This document shows, in pieces, positions 1-9,689 of a stretch of DNA of 64,000 bases. The stretch's first letter is position 1. Each line of letters begins with the position of its first letter. The notes under the pieces were generated by a model that had not been told where the DNA came from, made no database searches, and saw only the letters and a list, made by a program, of their open reading frames with translations. The DNA lies in the NCBI RefSeq assembly GCF_020103725.1, contig NZ_JAHXBG010000002.1:62001-126000 (forward strand), in the 5' to 3' direction. The translations under genes were made by a program, and so were the position numbers. Origin of the DNA: Hyalangium gracile. GTDB taxonomy: Bacteria > Myxococcota > Myxococcia > Myxococcales > Myxococcaceae.

Positions 1-1917
1 GCGCGCGGTGAGCAGAAGGTGGAGCTGGCCTTCAGCCAGGTGCTCAACTACTCCAGCGGCCTCTACCACTACCACTACCCGCTGGGCGCCACGGCCAAGG
101 CGCAGCCCGCGGACTGGCGTCAGGTGGGCGGCACGGCGACGCGCGACTTCACCTTCAGCGCTCGCATCTCCAGCAAGACACCGCTGCGCAGCATCTACTC
201 TCCCACGCACCAGGTGGACGTCTCCCGCCGGGGCGAGGCCAGCGCCGTGGTCGGTATGGAGCAGGTGGGCGGCGCGGATCTCTCCAAGGATCTGGACCTC
301 TACTTCTCCGTCTCCGACAAGGCAGTGGGCCTGTCGCTGCTCACGTACAAGCAGGCCGACGAGCCCGGCTACTTCGTGGCCCTCATCACCCCGAAGACGG
401 AGGTCAGCCCCAACGAGATCGGCGCCAAGCGCGTCACCTTCGTCATCGACACCTCGGGCTCCATGCAGGGCGATCGGATGAAGATCGCCAAGGACGCGCT
501 CAGGTACTGCGTCACGCGGCTCAATGCCCAGGACACCTTCAACGTGGTGCGCTTCTCCACGGACGTGGAGCCGCTCTTCCCGGGGCTGAAGCAGGCCTCC
601 AAGGAGAACATCCAGAAGGCCGTCTCCTTCGTGGATCAGATGGAGGCCATCGGCGGCACGGCCATCGACGAGGCGCTGGTGCGCGGGCTCCAGGACAATG
701 ACGGCAAGTCCCCCACCCCGCACCTGCTGCTCTTCATCACCGACGGCCAGCCCACCATCGGCGAGACGGACGAGAGCGTCATCGCCCAGCACTCCAAGGA
801 GGGCCGCAAGACGAAGACGCGCGTGTTCACCTTCGGCGTCGGCGAGGATCTGAACGCGCGGCTGCTGGACCGGCTCTCCGCCGAGGGCAACGGCACCTCG
901 GACTTCGTCCGGGACGGCAAGGAGTTCGAGACCAAGATCTCCAGCTTCTACGACAAGGTGAGCAACCCGGTGCTGGCGGACCTGGCGCTCGATCTGTCCT
1001 CCATCGACGCGTACGATCTCTACCCGCGCAAGCTGCCGGATCTCTTCAAGGGGACGCAGGTGGTGGTGATGGGCCGCTACCGCAAGCCCGGCGACGCCAA
1101 GGTCGTCCTCACTGGCTACGTGAACAGCGACAAGCGCACGTTCGACTACGGCACCACGGCGCCCCGCGAGGCCACCCGGGACGACTTCATTCCCCGGCTG
1201 TGGGCCATCCGCAAGGTGGGCTTCCTGCTCGAGGAGATCCGCCTGCGCGGCGAGCGCCCCGAATTGCGCGACGAGGTGCTCGCGCTGGGCAAGAAGTTCG
1301 GCATCGTGACGCCCTACACCAGCTACCTGGTGGTGGAGGACGAGCCCCTCGCGGTCACCGGCCAGCCGCCCCCGCCGCCCGTCATCCGCCCGTGGGAGGA
1401 TCACCCGCCGCATCGTCACGAGAACCGCCCCATGCCGAAGGCGGAGGCCCGGGAAGCGGAGGACGACTTCGGCGATCTGTTCGGCGCGAGCCGTGGCCGC
1501 GCGGGAGGCGGCGCGAGCGGGGCCATGGCGCCCTCGGCCGCGGCGCCCGCTCCGGCCGAGTCCATGACGATGGCCGAGGGCAAGGGCGGCGTGGCCGTCT
1601 CCCGCGCGACGAAGAAGATGAAGGAGCAGGAGCGCGGCCCCTCGGCGAGCGATCCGGTGCGAGTGGCCGCGGGCCGGACGTTCATCTTCCGGGACGGCGG
1701 CTGGATCGACTCCGAGGCGCTCACCAGCCCAGGCAAGCAGCTCAAGGTGAAGTTCCTCTCCAAGGCCTACTTCGCGTTGCTCCAGGTGAAGCCGGAGCTG
1801 AAGGCGGCGTTCTCACTCGGAGACCGGGTGGTGGTGATGGTCTCCAAGGGGCGGAGCGTCATCGTCGGCCCGGACGGTGAGGAGGACGAGGCCAAGGCCC
1901 GCGCCTTCCTCAAGTAG
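1..1917 (+). CDS. VIT/VWA domain protein, 5' end outside the window
   Basis: The frame is open from base 1, so the true start lies upstream. The first ~110 visible residues look like the end of a VIT domain. A von Willebrand A domain follows with the MIDAS motif DTSGS at about 448-462, set in FVIDTSGSMQGDRM, and a downstream FITDGQP that carries the later metal-binding Asp. After the VWA domain comes a Pro/Ala/Gly-rich linker (about 1360-1650) and a small C-terminal domain. VIT-VWA proteins are usually surface or secreted binding proteins that use a metal ion at the MIDAS site. The signal peptide, if there is one, is not visible. A strong GC hairpin follows the stop. The family call is firm; the ligand is unknown. 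Confidence 0.88.
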   Translation, partial: ARGEQKVELAFSQVLNYSSGLYHYHYPLGATAKAQPADWRQVGGTATRDFTFSARISSKTPLRSIYSPTHQVDVSRRGEASAVVGMEQVGGADLSKDLDLYFSVSDKAVGLSLLTYKQADEPGYFVALITPKTEVSPNEIGAKRVTFVIDTSGSMQGDRMKIAKDALRYCVTRLNAQDTFNVVRFSTDVEPLFPGLKQASKENIQKAVSFVDQMEAIGGTAIDEALVRGLQDNDGKSPTPHLLLFITDGQPTIGETDESVIAQHSKEGRKTKTRVFTFGVGEDLNARLLDRLSAEGNGTSDFVRDGKEFETKISSFYDKVSNPVLADLALDLSSIDAYDLYPRKLPDLFKGTQVVVMGRYRKPGDAKVVLTGYVNSDKRTFDYGTTAPREATRDDFIPRLWAIRKVGFLLEEIRLRGERPELRDEVLALGKKFGIVTPYTSYLVVEDEPLAVTGQPPPPPVIRPWEDHPPHRHENRPMPKAEAREAEDDFGDLFGASRGRAGGGASGAMAPSAAAPAPAESMTMAEGKGGVAVSRATKKMKEQERGPSASDPVRVAAGRTFIFRDGGWIDSEALTSPGKQLKVKFLSKAYFALLQVKPELKAAFSLGDRVVVMVSKGRSVIVGPDGEEDEAKARAFLK

Positions 1918-1919
1918 TC

Positions 1920-1965
1920 CACCTCGAGGCCCCAGGCCCCTTCCGGGGGGCCTGGGGTTCAGGTG
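1920..1965 (+). terminator. GC-rich hairpin after the VWA gene
   Basis: A perfect 11-bp stem (1930-1940 with 1947-1957, loop TTCCGG) sits inside an outer CACCT/AGGTG stem, starting 3 bases after the stop codon. Only two T follow the inner stem, so this is either a weak intrinsic terminator or an RNA 3'-end stabiliser. Confidence 0.6.
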
Positions 1966-2066
1966 CCTGATGCTGCCTACCCTGCCGGTTGCGCCGAAAA
2001 AGTTCGGCCATGGCAGACTTGGGGTAGGACAGGGGGAAGGATCCAGGCCCCCCTGGGAGGCACCCG

Positions 2067-2675
2067 ATGACGGAGAAGCGGCAGCACCGGCGATTCAAGA
2101 AGAGGTACACGGTCCGGTTCGGCACGACTGATCTGTCAAAGCAAGGCATCACCGGGGACATCTCGAAGGGCGGAGCCTTCATCCTGACGCGGGACATGGT
2201 GCCGCTGGACACGCGGGTGCACCTGCAGGTGCAGCTGGATCCGAAGAACTTCGTGCTGTTCGAGGGCATCGTGCAGCGGCACCGCAAGGTGCCCGCCGAG
2301 CTGCGGCAGGTGGATCCGGGCGGCTTCGGCGTGCGCTTCCTCTACCCGGGCGAGGTGGTGGCCGACATCGTCAACAAGGACACCACCACCTTCGAGGTGC
2401 ACTACACCAACGCCGAGCAGCTCCAGGCCGCCTACGAGCGCGAGCTGCGCATGGGCGGCACGTTCATCCTCACGGAGAAGCCGCTGCGCATCCAGGACAA
2501 GGTCATCGTCTCGCTGTGCCTGGACTTCGCCAACGAGACGGTGGAGCAGGAGGCCGTGGTGGTGCACATCAGCCTGCCCCAGAGCACCACCCGGGCGGGC
2601 GTCTCCGTCATGTTCTCCGACAGGACCGCGCTGGAGGAGCAGCTCAAGCCCTTCCTGCCCCCACCCGCGAAGTAG
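2067..2675 (+). CDS. PilZ domain protein with two PilZ-like halves
   Basis: This 202-residue protein starts at an ATG with GGGAGG 7 bases upstream. The N-terminal half has the PilZ c-di-GMP signature: basic RR in QHRRFKKR (residues 5-13), then DISKGGAFI (about 31-39). The second half (about 105-200) repeats the fold in weaker form, with MGGTFILTEKPL, but lacks the Arg-rich entry motif. The family resembles the Myxococcus paralogous PilZ group (TIGR02266 as I recall). It has no signal peptide or membrane segment, so it is probably a cytoplasmic c-di-GMP effector. Only the first half appears able to bind nucleotide. The gene converges with the next one, leaving 10 bases between stops. Confidence 0.88.
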   Translation: MTEKRQHRRFKKRYTVRFGTTDLSKQGITGDISKGGAFILTRDMVPLDTRVHLQVQLDPKNFVLFEGIVQRHRKVPAELRQVDPGGFGVRFLYPGEVVADIVNKDTTTFEVHYTNAEQLQAAYERELRMGGTFILTEKPLRIQDKVIVSLCLDFANETVEQEAVVVHISLPQSTTRAGVSVMFSDRTALEEQLKPFLPPPAK

Positions 2676-2685
2676 CGGAAGGCGG

Positions 2686-3594
2686 CTACTGCGCCGACGC
2701 CGCGGTCAGCGTGAACGCCACACTCACCTGCTTGCCCGAGCCCACCGACACGGGCGCCGGGCTCGCCGGGTTGGTGGCGAACGTCACGCCGTCGGGGCCG
2801 ACGATGGCGGCGGAGAAGTCACCGGGGATGAGGAACTTGAACTGAGCCTCGAAGGTGCCGTCGCCGTTGGCATCCGTGAAGGCCACCGTCTCGGTGGTGT
2901 TGCCAGTGTTGGTGAGGGACGCCTTGAAGTCCGCCAGGGTGATGGCCTGATCGTTCACGGTGGGCAGCGTGACGCCAGCGGCCTTCGTGAGCGTCACCGT
3001 CACGGTGCCGCTGAAGGTGATCTCCGCGGCCTTGATGACGGGGCTCATCACCCAGCGGCCCGAGTTGCCCGCCTGCCGGCCGAAGCTCTGCGCCACGTCG
3101 AAGTCCACGAGGATGACCTTCTGCTCACCCTCCACGGAGACGGGATCGGCGATCTTCACCTTGAGGCCGGACTGGCCATAGCTGGGCATGTGCAGCTCGC
3201 CCGCCACCGAGGCGCTCGCGGGCAGGCCCTGGTAGTTCGGCGAGGAGGCGTAGATCTTCGTGGAGCCGTCCTCCTCCTCCACCTCGATGAAGGCGCCCGT
3301 GATGACGAAGCGCAGCTCCTTGTAGGTGCCTTCCGGAACGACCGCGTCCTTCACCAGATCCGCGGTGTCGTTCGCCAGGGTGAGCAGATCCGTCGTCTTC
3401 GGCTCCTTGAGCAGGACGACGCGGTTGTTCTCACCCTCGCCCAGCAGCTCGACCTCGGAGATGGTGACGACGGCGCGCTTGAAGTCGCCCGGAGCGTCGG
3501 TGAGCTTGATGGTGACCTTGCTCTCCCCTCCGCAGCCGATGAGGCCGAGCGCAAGGGTGATGAGGCAAGAAGCCAGGATGTGGACGCGTTGCAT
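2686..3594 (-). CDS. DUF4382 domain lipoprotein
   Basis: I chose the ATG at 3594 because GGAG lies 7 bases upstream and a lipoprotein signal follows immediately (MQRVHILASC, lipobox LIGC). The frame extends further upstream, but without a signal sequence. The product is 302 residues. The DUF4382 pattern is clear: KLTDAPGDFKRAVVTISEVEL near the N-terminus, then a threonine/aspartate beta-rich domain. The last ~100 residues form a separate beta domain with a calcium-like DANGDG loop. It is probably an outer-membrane or periplasmic binding protein. The function of DUF4382 is not known. Confidence 0.85.
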   Translation of the reverse strand: MQRVHILASCLITLALGLIGCGGESKVTIKLTDAPGDFKRAVVTISEVELLGEGENNRVVLLKEPKTTDLLTLANDTADLVKDAVVPEGTYKELRFVITGAFIEVEEEDGSTKIYASSPNYQGLPASASVAGELHMPSYGQSGLKVKIADPVSVEGEQKVILVDFDVAQSFGRQAGNSGRWVMSPVIKAAEITFSGTVTVTLTKAAGVTLPTVNDQAITLADFKASLTNTGNTTETVAFTDANGDGTFEAQFKFLIPGDFSAAIVGPDGVTFATNPASPAPVSVGSGKQVSVAFTLTAASAQ

Positions 3595-3758
3595 GGGGTT
3601 CTCCAGGTGGTTGCTTCGAACGTCGCCCGGAAGACCAGCGAACACGCCCGTCGGCCACGCACGCGGCGCCAGTGCTCACGGCCCGCGCACGCAACCTGGA
3701 GAACTTCCACGCCCTTGTACTTTCTGTCTCCACGCCTGAGACAGCCACACCCCAACGC

Positions 3759-3911
3759 CTACCTCTGACGAGCAGCCCAGACGGCCATCACCCCGAGCAG
3801 CGCCAGAGGCACCCCCGAGGAGGAGGAGCAGTCGCAGCCTCCCGGAGGAGGGACATCCGCCCAGGCGGCGGAGGACAGGAGCAGCGCGGAGACGAGGAGC
3901 AGTCGTTTCAT
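3759..3911 (-). CDS. 50-residue secreted microprotein with MYXO-CTERM-like tail
   Basis: This small ORF encodes a signal peptide (MKRLLLVSALLLSSAAWA, residues 1-18), six linker residues, GGCDCSSSS (residues 24-32), a hydrophobic stretch (VPLALLGVMAVWAA) and a basic end (RQR). Cys-Ser followed by a hydrophobic helix and Arg is the layout of MYXO-CTERM sorting tails, which in myxobacteria are handled by a dedicated rhombosortase-like protease. Here the mature part between signal and tail is almost absent. The ATG is 45 bp upstream of the RND permease stop on the same strand. I see no strong Shine-Dalgarno. The reading frame and signal peptide look real; expression is not proven. Confidence 0.6.
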   Translation of the reverse strand: MKRLLLVSALLLSSAAWADVPPPGGCDCSSSSGVPLALLGVMAVWAARQR

Positions 3912-3955
3912 GCCCCGAGCCTACGCGATGTCTCACGCTGTTAAGAACTGGCGGC

Positions 3956-6900
3956 TCAGCCCTGCGCGGGATGCACCTCGTCCTCCGACCGCTTCCGGCG
4001 ACGCCCGAGGAGCTGGCTCAGGCGCGTCCTGGCGCGATCCGCCACCACATAGAAGGCGGGGACCACGAGCAGGCTCAGCACGGTGGAGACGGAGAGGCCT
4101 CCGAGCACCGCGATGGCCATGGGCTGACGCGTCTCACTGCCCGCGCCCAGCGCCAGCGCCGCGGGCACCGCCGCCATCATCGTGGCGATGGACGTCATCA
4201 GGATGGGCCGCAGCCGCACCGGGCCCGCGCGCTGCATGGCCTCCACCGCGTCCGCGCCCTGCTCTCGCTGCTGCAGGGCGTAGTCCACCAGGATGATGGA
4301 GTTCTTCTTGACGATGCCCATCAGCAGCAACAGGCCGATCATGCTGAAGATGTTGAGCGTGGTGCCGGTGGCGAGCAGGGCGAACGCGGCGCCCGCCACG
4401 GACAGGGGGAGGATGGTGAGCACCGTCACCGGGTGCAGGAACGAGTTGAACTGCGAGGCGAGCACCATGTACGCCACGCCGATCCCCAGGAAGAGCGCGA
4501 ACAGCAGGCTGCTCATGGAGTCGCGGAAGGCCACGCTCGCGCCGCCGAGCACCACGCGGGTGCCGCCCGGCAGCTCCTTGGCGGTCTTCTCCACGAAGGC
4601 GATGGCCTCCTCCTGGCTCGAGTTCGGGGCCACGTTGGCGAAGATGCTGATGGCGCGCTCGCGATCCCGGCGGGTGATGGCCTGCAGCGCGGGGCGCTCC
4701 TCCTGCCGCACCAGGGACGAGAGCGGGATCAGCTCGCCGTTGCCGGTGCGGACCTTGAGCCGCGTCAGATCCTCCGGCCGCGAGCGCTGATCCGCCAGCA
4801 GCCGCAGCCGCACGTCGATGCGCCGGCCGCCGGAGTTGTACTTACCCACGCGCACCCCACCCACCAGGGAGTTGATCGTGGCGGCCACCGACTCGATGGA
4901 GACGCCCAGGTCCGCCGCGCGAGCCCGGTCCGGGGTGATGCGCAGCTCCGGCATGCCCAGCTGGTAGTCCGTGTCCACGTCCACCACCCTGCCGCTGGCC
5001 TGCAGCTTGTCACGCATCTCCTGGCTGGCCACCACCAGCTTCTCCCAGTCCGAGCCGCGCACGCTGAACTCCACCGGGAAGCCACGCTGCGCCGTGAAGC
5101 CGGCCTGGGACAGGTCCTGCACCACCGCGCGCAGGCCCGGGTACGAGTTGAGCTCCTTGCGCAGCAGCTGCTGGAACTCCGACTGGGGCATGCGCTGATC
5201 GGGAGGGACGAGGGTGATCATCACCATGCCCGTGTTCACCCCCGAGCCGCCCATGCCGCCCACGACCGCGAAGGTGCGTGTCACCTCCGGGCGGCTCGCG
5301 AGGAACGCCTCCGCCCGCTTGAAGAGCTGGTTCGTCTCCTCCAGGCTGCTGCCCACCGCCGTCTGCAGGCGCACCGTGAGCCGGCTCTGATCCTGCGAGG
5401 GGACGAACTCACCCTGCAGCGCGCGGAAGGCGAACGCCGAGGCGATCAGCATCACCGCCGCTCCGGCCAGCACCCACCACGGCCGCTTCAGCCCCTTGCC
5501 CAGCACGCGCCCGTAGAAGCCCTCGAGCCGCTCGAAGCCGCGGTCCACCCACTGCCCCACCCGCCCGCGGTGCTCGCGCGAGGCCTTGAGCAGCTGCGCG
5601 CAGCGCGCCGGCGCCAGGGTGATGGCCTCCAGGTACGACAGCAGCACCGCCACGCACAGGGTGACGCCGAACTGGAGGAAGAACTTGCCGATGATCCCCT
5701 TCATGAAGATGACGGGGATGAAGATGGCCACCACCGCCAGCGTGGCGGCCAGCGCCGCGAAGGTGATCTCCGAGGTGCCCTCGCGCGCGGCGCGCACCCG
5801 TTCCTTCCCCATCTCCGCGTGCCGGTAGATGTTCTCCAGCACCATGATGGCGTCATCCACCACGATGCCCACCGCCAGCGCCAGGCCCAGCAGCGTGAAG
5901 GTGTTGAGGGTGAAGCCCAGGAAGTAGATGGCCGCCACCGTCCCCAGCAGCGACATGGGGATGGCCAGCACCACGTTGAGCGTGCTGGACAGCGAGCCCA
6001 GGAACATCCAGCACACCAGCGCCGTGAGCAGGCAGGACAGCAGGAGCTCGATCTCGATCTCGTGGACGCTCTCCTCGATGAAGCGCGTCGAGTCGAAGTT
6101 GATGCCCAGCTGCATGCCCTCGGGCAGATCCTTGTTCAGCTCGGCCAGCGCGGCCCGCACGCCCTCCGCCACGGCCACCGCGTTGGCGCCGCGCTGCTTG
6201 CGGATGCCCAGGCCCTGCGCCGGGTTGCCGTCCACGCGCGACATGCGGCGCACGTCCTCGAAGCCGTCCTCCACCAGCGCCACGTCATTCAGGTACACCG
6301 TGTCCCCGTTCTGCTCCCGGACGACGATGTTGCGCAGCGTCTCGAGGTTCAGCGCCTCGCCCATCACCCGGACGTTGACCTCGCGGCCCTCCGTCTCGAT
6401 GCGGCCAGCGGGCAACTCCACGTGCTCGCGGTTCAGCGCGGCGATGACGTCCATGACGGTGAGCCCCTGGGCGTCCAGCTTCTGCGCGTCCACCCAGATG
6501 CGCACGTTGCGCTCCAGCGAGCCGCCCAGCGTCACCTCGCCCACGCCCTCTACCGTCTGCAGTTTCTCCTTGATGCGGTAGCGCGCGAAGTCGCTCAGCA
6601 CCTGCGGCGCGAAGGGACCGGACAGGCCAATCCACATGATGGGCTGATCCTCCGGGTTCGTCTTGGAGATGATGGGAGGATCCACGTCCTGCGGCAGCCG
6701 CCGCTGCGCCTGGCTCACCTTCGCCGTCACATCCTGCAGCGCCAGGTCCACGTTGCGTGACAGATCCAGCTCCACGGTGATGGAGCCGCCGCCCTGGCGC
6801 GCGTTGGAGGTGAGGGACTTGACGCCCTCCACCTGCATCACCGCCTCCTCGAGCGGCTCGATCAGATCGCTCTCCACGGACTCGGGAGAGGCGCCCTCCC

Positions 6901-7051
6901 AGCTCACGGAGATGTTGATGGTGGGGAAGTCCACGTCCGGGAACTGGCTGATGCCGATGCGCTGCGCGGCCACCAGGCCGAAGACGATGGTGGCCGCCAT
7001 CAGCATCCACGCGAAGACGGGCTTCTTGATGCAGGCCTCGGTGATGTTCAT
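3956..7051 (-). CDS. RND-family (HAE1/AcrB-like) efflux permease
   Basis: At 1031 residues this is the full length of the AcrB/MexB group. It starts with MNITEACIKKPVFAWM, a first membrane helix and the periplasmic porter motif GISQFPDVDFPTI. Helix 4 carries the proton-relay pair D399-D400 in VGIVVDDAIMVLEN, and helix 10 has the relay lysines in GIVKKNSIILVDY. Twelve membrane helices and two large periplasmic loops are expected. It would export drugs, detergents or lipophilic metabolites using the proton gradient. Its ATG overlaps the adaptor stop by 4 bases, so the two are translationally coupled. The substrate cannot be read from the sequence. Confidence 0.95.
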   Translation of the reverse strand: MNITEACIKKPVFAWMLMAATIVFGLVAAQRIGISQFPDVDFPTINISVSWEGASPESVESDLIEPLEEAVMQVEGVKSLTSNARQGGGSITVELDLSRNVDLALQDVTAKVSQAQRRLPQDVDPPIISKTNPEDQPIMWIGLSGPFAPQVLSDFARYRIKEKLQTVEGVGEVTLGGSLERNVRIWVDAQKLDAQGLTVMDVIAALNREHVELPAGRIETEGREVNVRVMGEALNLETLRNIVVREQNGDTVYLNDVALVEDGFEDVRRMSRVDGNPAQGLGIRKQRGANAVAVAEGVRAALAELNKDLPEGMQLGINFDSTRFIEESVHEIEIELLLSCLLTALVCWMFLGSLSSTLNVVLAIPMSLLGTVAAIYFLGFTLNTFTLLGLALAVGIVVDDAIMVLENIYRHAEMGKERVRAAREGTSEITFAALAATLAVVAIFIPVIFMKGIIGKFFLQFGVTLCVAVLLSYLEAITLAPARCAQLLKASREHRGRVGQWVDRGFERLEGFYGRVLGKGLKRPWWVLAGAAVMLIASAFAFRALQGEFVPSQDQSRLTVRLQTAVGSSLEETNQLFKRAEAFLASRPEVTRTFAVVGGMGGSGVNTGMVMITLVPPDQRMPQSEFQQLLRKELNSYPGLRAVVQDLSQAGFTAQRGFPVEFSVRGSDWEKLVVASQEMRDKLQASGRVVDVDTDYQLGMPELRITPDRARAADLGVSIESVAATINSLVGGVRVGKYNSGGRRIDVRLRLLADQRSRPEDLTRLKVRTGNGELIPLSSLVRQEERPALQAITRRDRERAISIFANVAPNSSQEEAIAFVEKTAKELPGGTRVVLGGASVAFRDSMSSLLFALFLGIGVAYMVLASQFNSFLHPVTVLTILPLSVAGAAFALLATGTTLNIFSMIGLLLLMGIVKKNSIILVDYALQQREQGADAVEAMQRAGPVRLRPILMTSIATMMAAVPAALALGAGSETRQPMAIAVLGGLSVSTVLSLLVVPAFYVVADRARTRLSQLLGRRRKRSEDEVHPAQG

Positions 7052-8292
7052 TGCCCGGCTCCCGCCGCGTTGCCGCCATCCGTGGGCCTGCGCGGCTCAC
7101 CGGTGACGGCGGGCTTCTCTCCCTGCGCCACCCGCACCGCCGCGCCCTCCCGCAGCGCCTCCGCGCCTCGCACCACGAGCTGCTCGCCCGGCTTGAGCCC
7201 CTCGCGCACCTCCACCCGGCCGTCCGCCGTGCGCATGCCCAGCTCCAGCACGCGCTCGCGCGCCTTGTCCCCTTCCACCACGTAGGCCAGGAAGCCGCGC
7301 TCGCTGGGGCGCACCGCCGTCTGCGGCACCACCGGCGAGCCCTTGGACGTCTCCACTGGCACCACCACCGAGGCGAAGGCGCCGGGCCGCAGCGCCTCGC
7401 TGTCCTCCTTGGACACCTCCGCCGTCACCGACACCATGCGGCTCTGATCGTCCGCTGCCGCGGCCACGTGGGTGATCTTCGCGGTGTAGGTGCGGCTGTC
7501 CGAGCGCACCGTGAAGCGCGCGGAGAGGCCCGGCTTGATCCGCCCCACGTCCGCCTCGGGCACGCGGAAGCGCACCAGCAGCGGCTCGCGGCGCAGCAGC
7601 GTGGCCAGCACGTAGCCCGGCTGCACGTACTGTCCCGTCTGCACCGTGCGTGTCTGCAACACCCCGTCCATGGGCGCGCGCACGTAGGCGTCCCGCAGGT
7701 TCAGCTCCGCTTGCTCCAGCGCCGCCTTCGCCGCGCTCACCTCGGCCGCCGCGGTCCGGGCCCGCGTCTGGAAGGTCTCCAGCTCCTCCGCGGGTAGAAG
7801 GCCCGGGCGCTGCTCGTTCACCGCCGCGCGACGCTGGGCCCCGGCCTGGGCCTCCGACGCCGACGCCTGGGCCTTCTCCAGCGCCGCCTTCGCCGCGCTC
7901 ACCGCCAGGCTGTAGCGGGTGGGCTCGATCTCCGCGAGCAACTCCCCCTTCTTCACCGTCTGTCCCTCGATGAAGCCCACGCGCTCCACGACGCCCGCCA
8001 CGCGCGCGGTGATCTGCACCTGCTCGAAGGCCTCCACGGAGCCCACCGCGCTGACCGCGTACTCCACGTCCCGGATCTCGACGGGCGCCACCTCCACGGG
8101 GAACTGCATCGGTCCACGCCCGCCGCCTCCCGGACCACCGCCACCGGCCTTGCCCGGTGGAGCACCGCCGCCCCGATCTCCACCGCCTGCACCGCCCAGA
8201 GCGCCGCCCCCCTCCTTCTGGCCACACCCCACCCCCGTGGCCACCACCACGGCCACCAGGGCCACCAGTCCCATCCCGCGTCTCACGATCAC
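7048..8292 (-). CDS. RND efflux periplasmic adaptor (membrane fusion) lipoprotein
   Basis: The 414-residue protein starts at GTG (8292). A lipoprotein signal with lipobox ATGVGC is followed by a Gly-rich tether (residues 25-60). The lipoyl/barrel-sandwich half-motifs flank an Ala/Gln-rich coiled hairpin (about 110-200), then a beta-barrel and membrane-proximal domain as in AcrA/MexA. It bridges the RND pump to the TolC-like channel. The start overlaps the tolC-like stop as GTGA and its own stop overlaps the permease ATG, so all three genes are one operon. The Gly-rich linker after the lipid anchor is unusually long. Confidence 0.93.
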   Translation of the reverse strand: MIVRRGMGLVALVAVVVATGVGCGQKEGGGALGGAGGGDRGGGAPPGKAGGGGPGGGGRGPMQFPVEVAPVEIRDVEYAVSAVGSVEAFEQVQITARVAGVVERVGFIEGQTVKKGELLAEIEPTRYSLAVSAAKAALEKAQASASEAQAGAQRRAAVNEQRPGLLPAEELETFQTRARTAAAEVSAAKAALEQAELNLRDAYVRAPMDGVLQTRTVQTGQYVQPGYVLATLLRREPLLVRFRVPEADVGRIKPGLSARFTVRSDSRTYTAKITHVAAAADDQSRMVSVTAEVSKEDSEALRPGAFASVVVPVETSKGSPVVPQTAVRPSERGFLAYVVEGDKARERVLELGMRTADGRVEVREGLKPGEQLVVRGAEALREGAAVRVAQGEKPAVTGEPRRPTDGGNAAGAGQ

Positions 8293-9644
8293 GGCTCCTT
8301 CCCGAGAGGATCGAGTCCCACGGCGGCCCGGAGATCCAGCAGCGCCACACCCAGGGTGTAGCGCGCGCGAGCCACCGCCACTTCCGCCTCGAACAGGCGC
8401 AGCGAGGCGTCCGCCACCGCCAGCGCGGTGGACAGGCCCTGTCGATACAGAATCCCCGTCTCCTCCGCATTCTTGCGAGCCTGGGCAGCCGCCAGCTCGC
8501 TCTGCCGCAGGGCGGCCTGGGCGTTGCTCAGCACCACCTGGGCGCGCTGGATGTCCACGCCAACGCGGCGCGTGAGGGCCGTGGCCTCCAGCTCCGTCGC
8601 CTGGGCCAGCGCCACCTGCTCGCGGTGATCGGCATACCGCTCTCCGCCATCGAAGAGGTTCCAGGTGAGATCCAGCGAGAGGAACCCATCGCCGTTGCGG
8701 CCCGCGAAGCCGGGCTCGTTGGTGAAGCGGTATTGCCCGGTCAGCCCGAGCGTCGGGAACAGGCGCGCCAGCGGCTCCCGCGCGGAGGCCTGCTGCGCCT
8801 GCACCTTGAGCCTCGCGGAGAGGATGTCGAGCCGCCGCTCCTCCGCCCCCTGGCCGAGCGCACTGAGCGCATCTGGGGGGCGCGCGGCCTCCACGAGCAC
8901 CGCCTCCGGCAGGGCGAGCGGCCCCTCCACCGGCGACACGAGCAGGAAGCCCAGCTCGATGCGGTTGGTGTCCGCGGAGCCTCGAGCCTCGGCCAGCTGC
9001 ACCTCGGCGCTGGACAGCTCCAGCTCGGCGCGCGTCACGTCATTGGTGCTGGCCAGACCCGCCTCGGCCCGAGCCCTCGCGTCCTCCAGGCTCTGCCGGG
9101 CAAACTCCATCCGCCGGACGGAGGCCTCGTAGACCTGCTGGGCTCCCAGGGTCGAGAGGAAGGCATCCGCCGCCTCGAAGGCCACCAGGCGCCGGGTCTC
9201 CCGCGCGTCCAGGCCCGCTGCCTCACCCTGGAGCCGAGCAGCCCGGTACAGGGGAAAGCCCCGCGCGTCGAGCAGGGCCATCCGAGCGACGGCCGTGGCG
9301 CCCAGTGCGTTGAGCCGCTGGCTCACCACGGGCTGCCCGTCGACGGTCCGCACGGCCTCGCGCAGGCGGCGCGTGTAGGTGCCCGTAACCGTCAGCTCGG
9401 GAAAGAAGAAGGCCCGGGCCCGAGCCACGCGCGCCTCCGCGGCCTCGGCTCGCCGCTGCGCCGCCAGCGCCCGCTCGTTGCGCTCGGCCGCGAGGGCCAC
9501 GGCCCGCTCGAGGGTGAGCGGCTCGCCCGTGGCCTGCTCCAGGGGCCTGGCTCCCGGCTCCGAGCTCTGCGCCGCGGCCGCCAGGGGGCTCAGGGCGAGC
9601 CAGGCACAGAGCGGCGCGGCGAGAAGAGATCGGACGGTGGACAT
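8289..9644 (-). CDS. TolC-family outer-membrane efflux channel
   Basis: I chose the ATG at 9644 because a clean signal peptide follows (MSTVRSLLAAPLCAWLALSPLAAAAQS); the frame continues upstream without one. The mature protein shows two related halves of long Ala/Glu/Arg-rich coiled-coil helices. TolC-like motifs include GLTGQYRFTNEPGF and LDLTWNLFDGG. TolC-family channels trimerise through the outer membrane and periplasm. Here it would be the exit duct of the adjoining RND pump. It is the first gene of the three-gene operon. The length of 451 residues is typical. Confidence 0.92.
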   Translation of the reverse strand: MSTVRSLLAAPLCAWLALSPLAAAAQSSEPGARPLEQATGEPLTLERAVALAAERNERALAAQRRAEAAEARVARARAFFFPELTVTGTYTRRLREAVRTVDGQPVVSQRLNALGATAVARMALLDARGFPLYRAARLQGEAAGLDARETRRLVAFEAADAFLSTLGAQQVYEASVRRMEFARQSLEDARARAEAGLASTNDVTRAELELSSAEVQLAEARGSADTNRIELGFLLVSPVEGPLALPEAVLVEAARPPDALSALGQGAEERRLDILSARLKVQAQQASAREPLARLFPTLGLTGQYRFTNEPGFAGRNGDGFLSLDLTWNLFDGGERYADHREQVALAQATELEATALTRRVGVDIQRAQVVLSNAQAALRQSELAAAQARKNAEETGILYRQGLSTALAVADASLRLFEAEVAVARARYTLGVALLDLRAAVGLDPLGKEP

Positions 9645-9689
9645 GGAGGTGTGAAGTCGTACGCAGCGCGAAGGTCTTCTCCGCTCGCC

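Noticed and set aside
3971-6760. A 929-codon open frame on the plus strand.
   Set aside because: It is antisense to the RND permease. It is rich in His, Arg, Gln and Asp with no domain, the usual shadow of a GC-rich gene.
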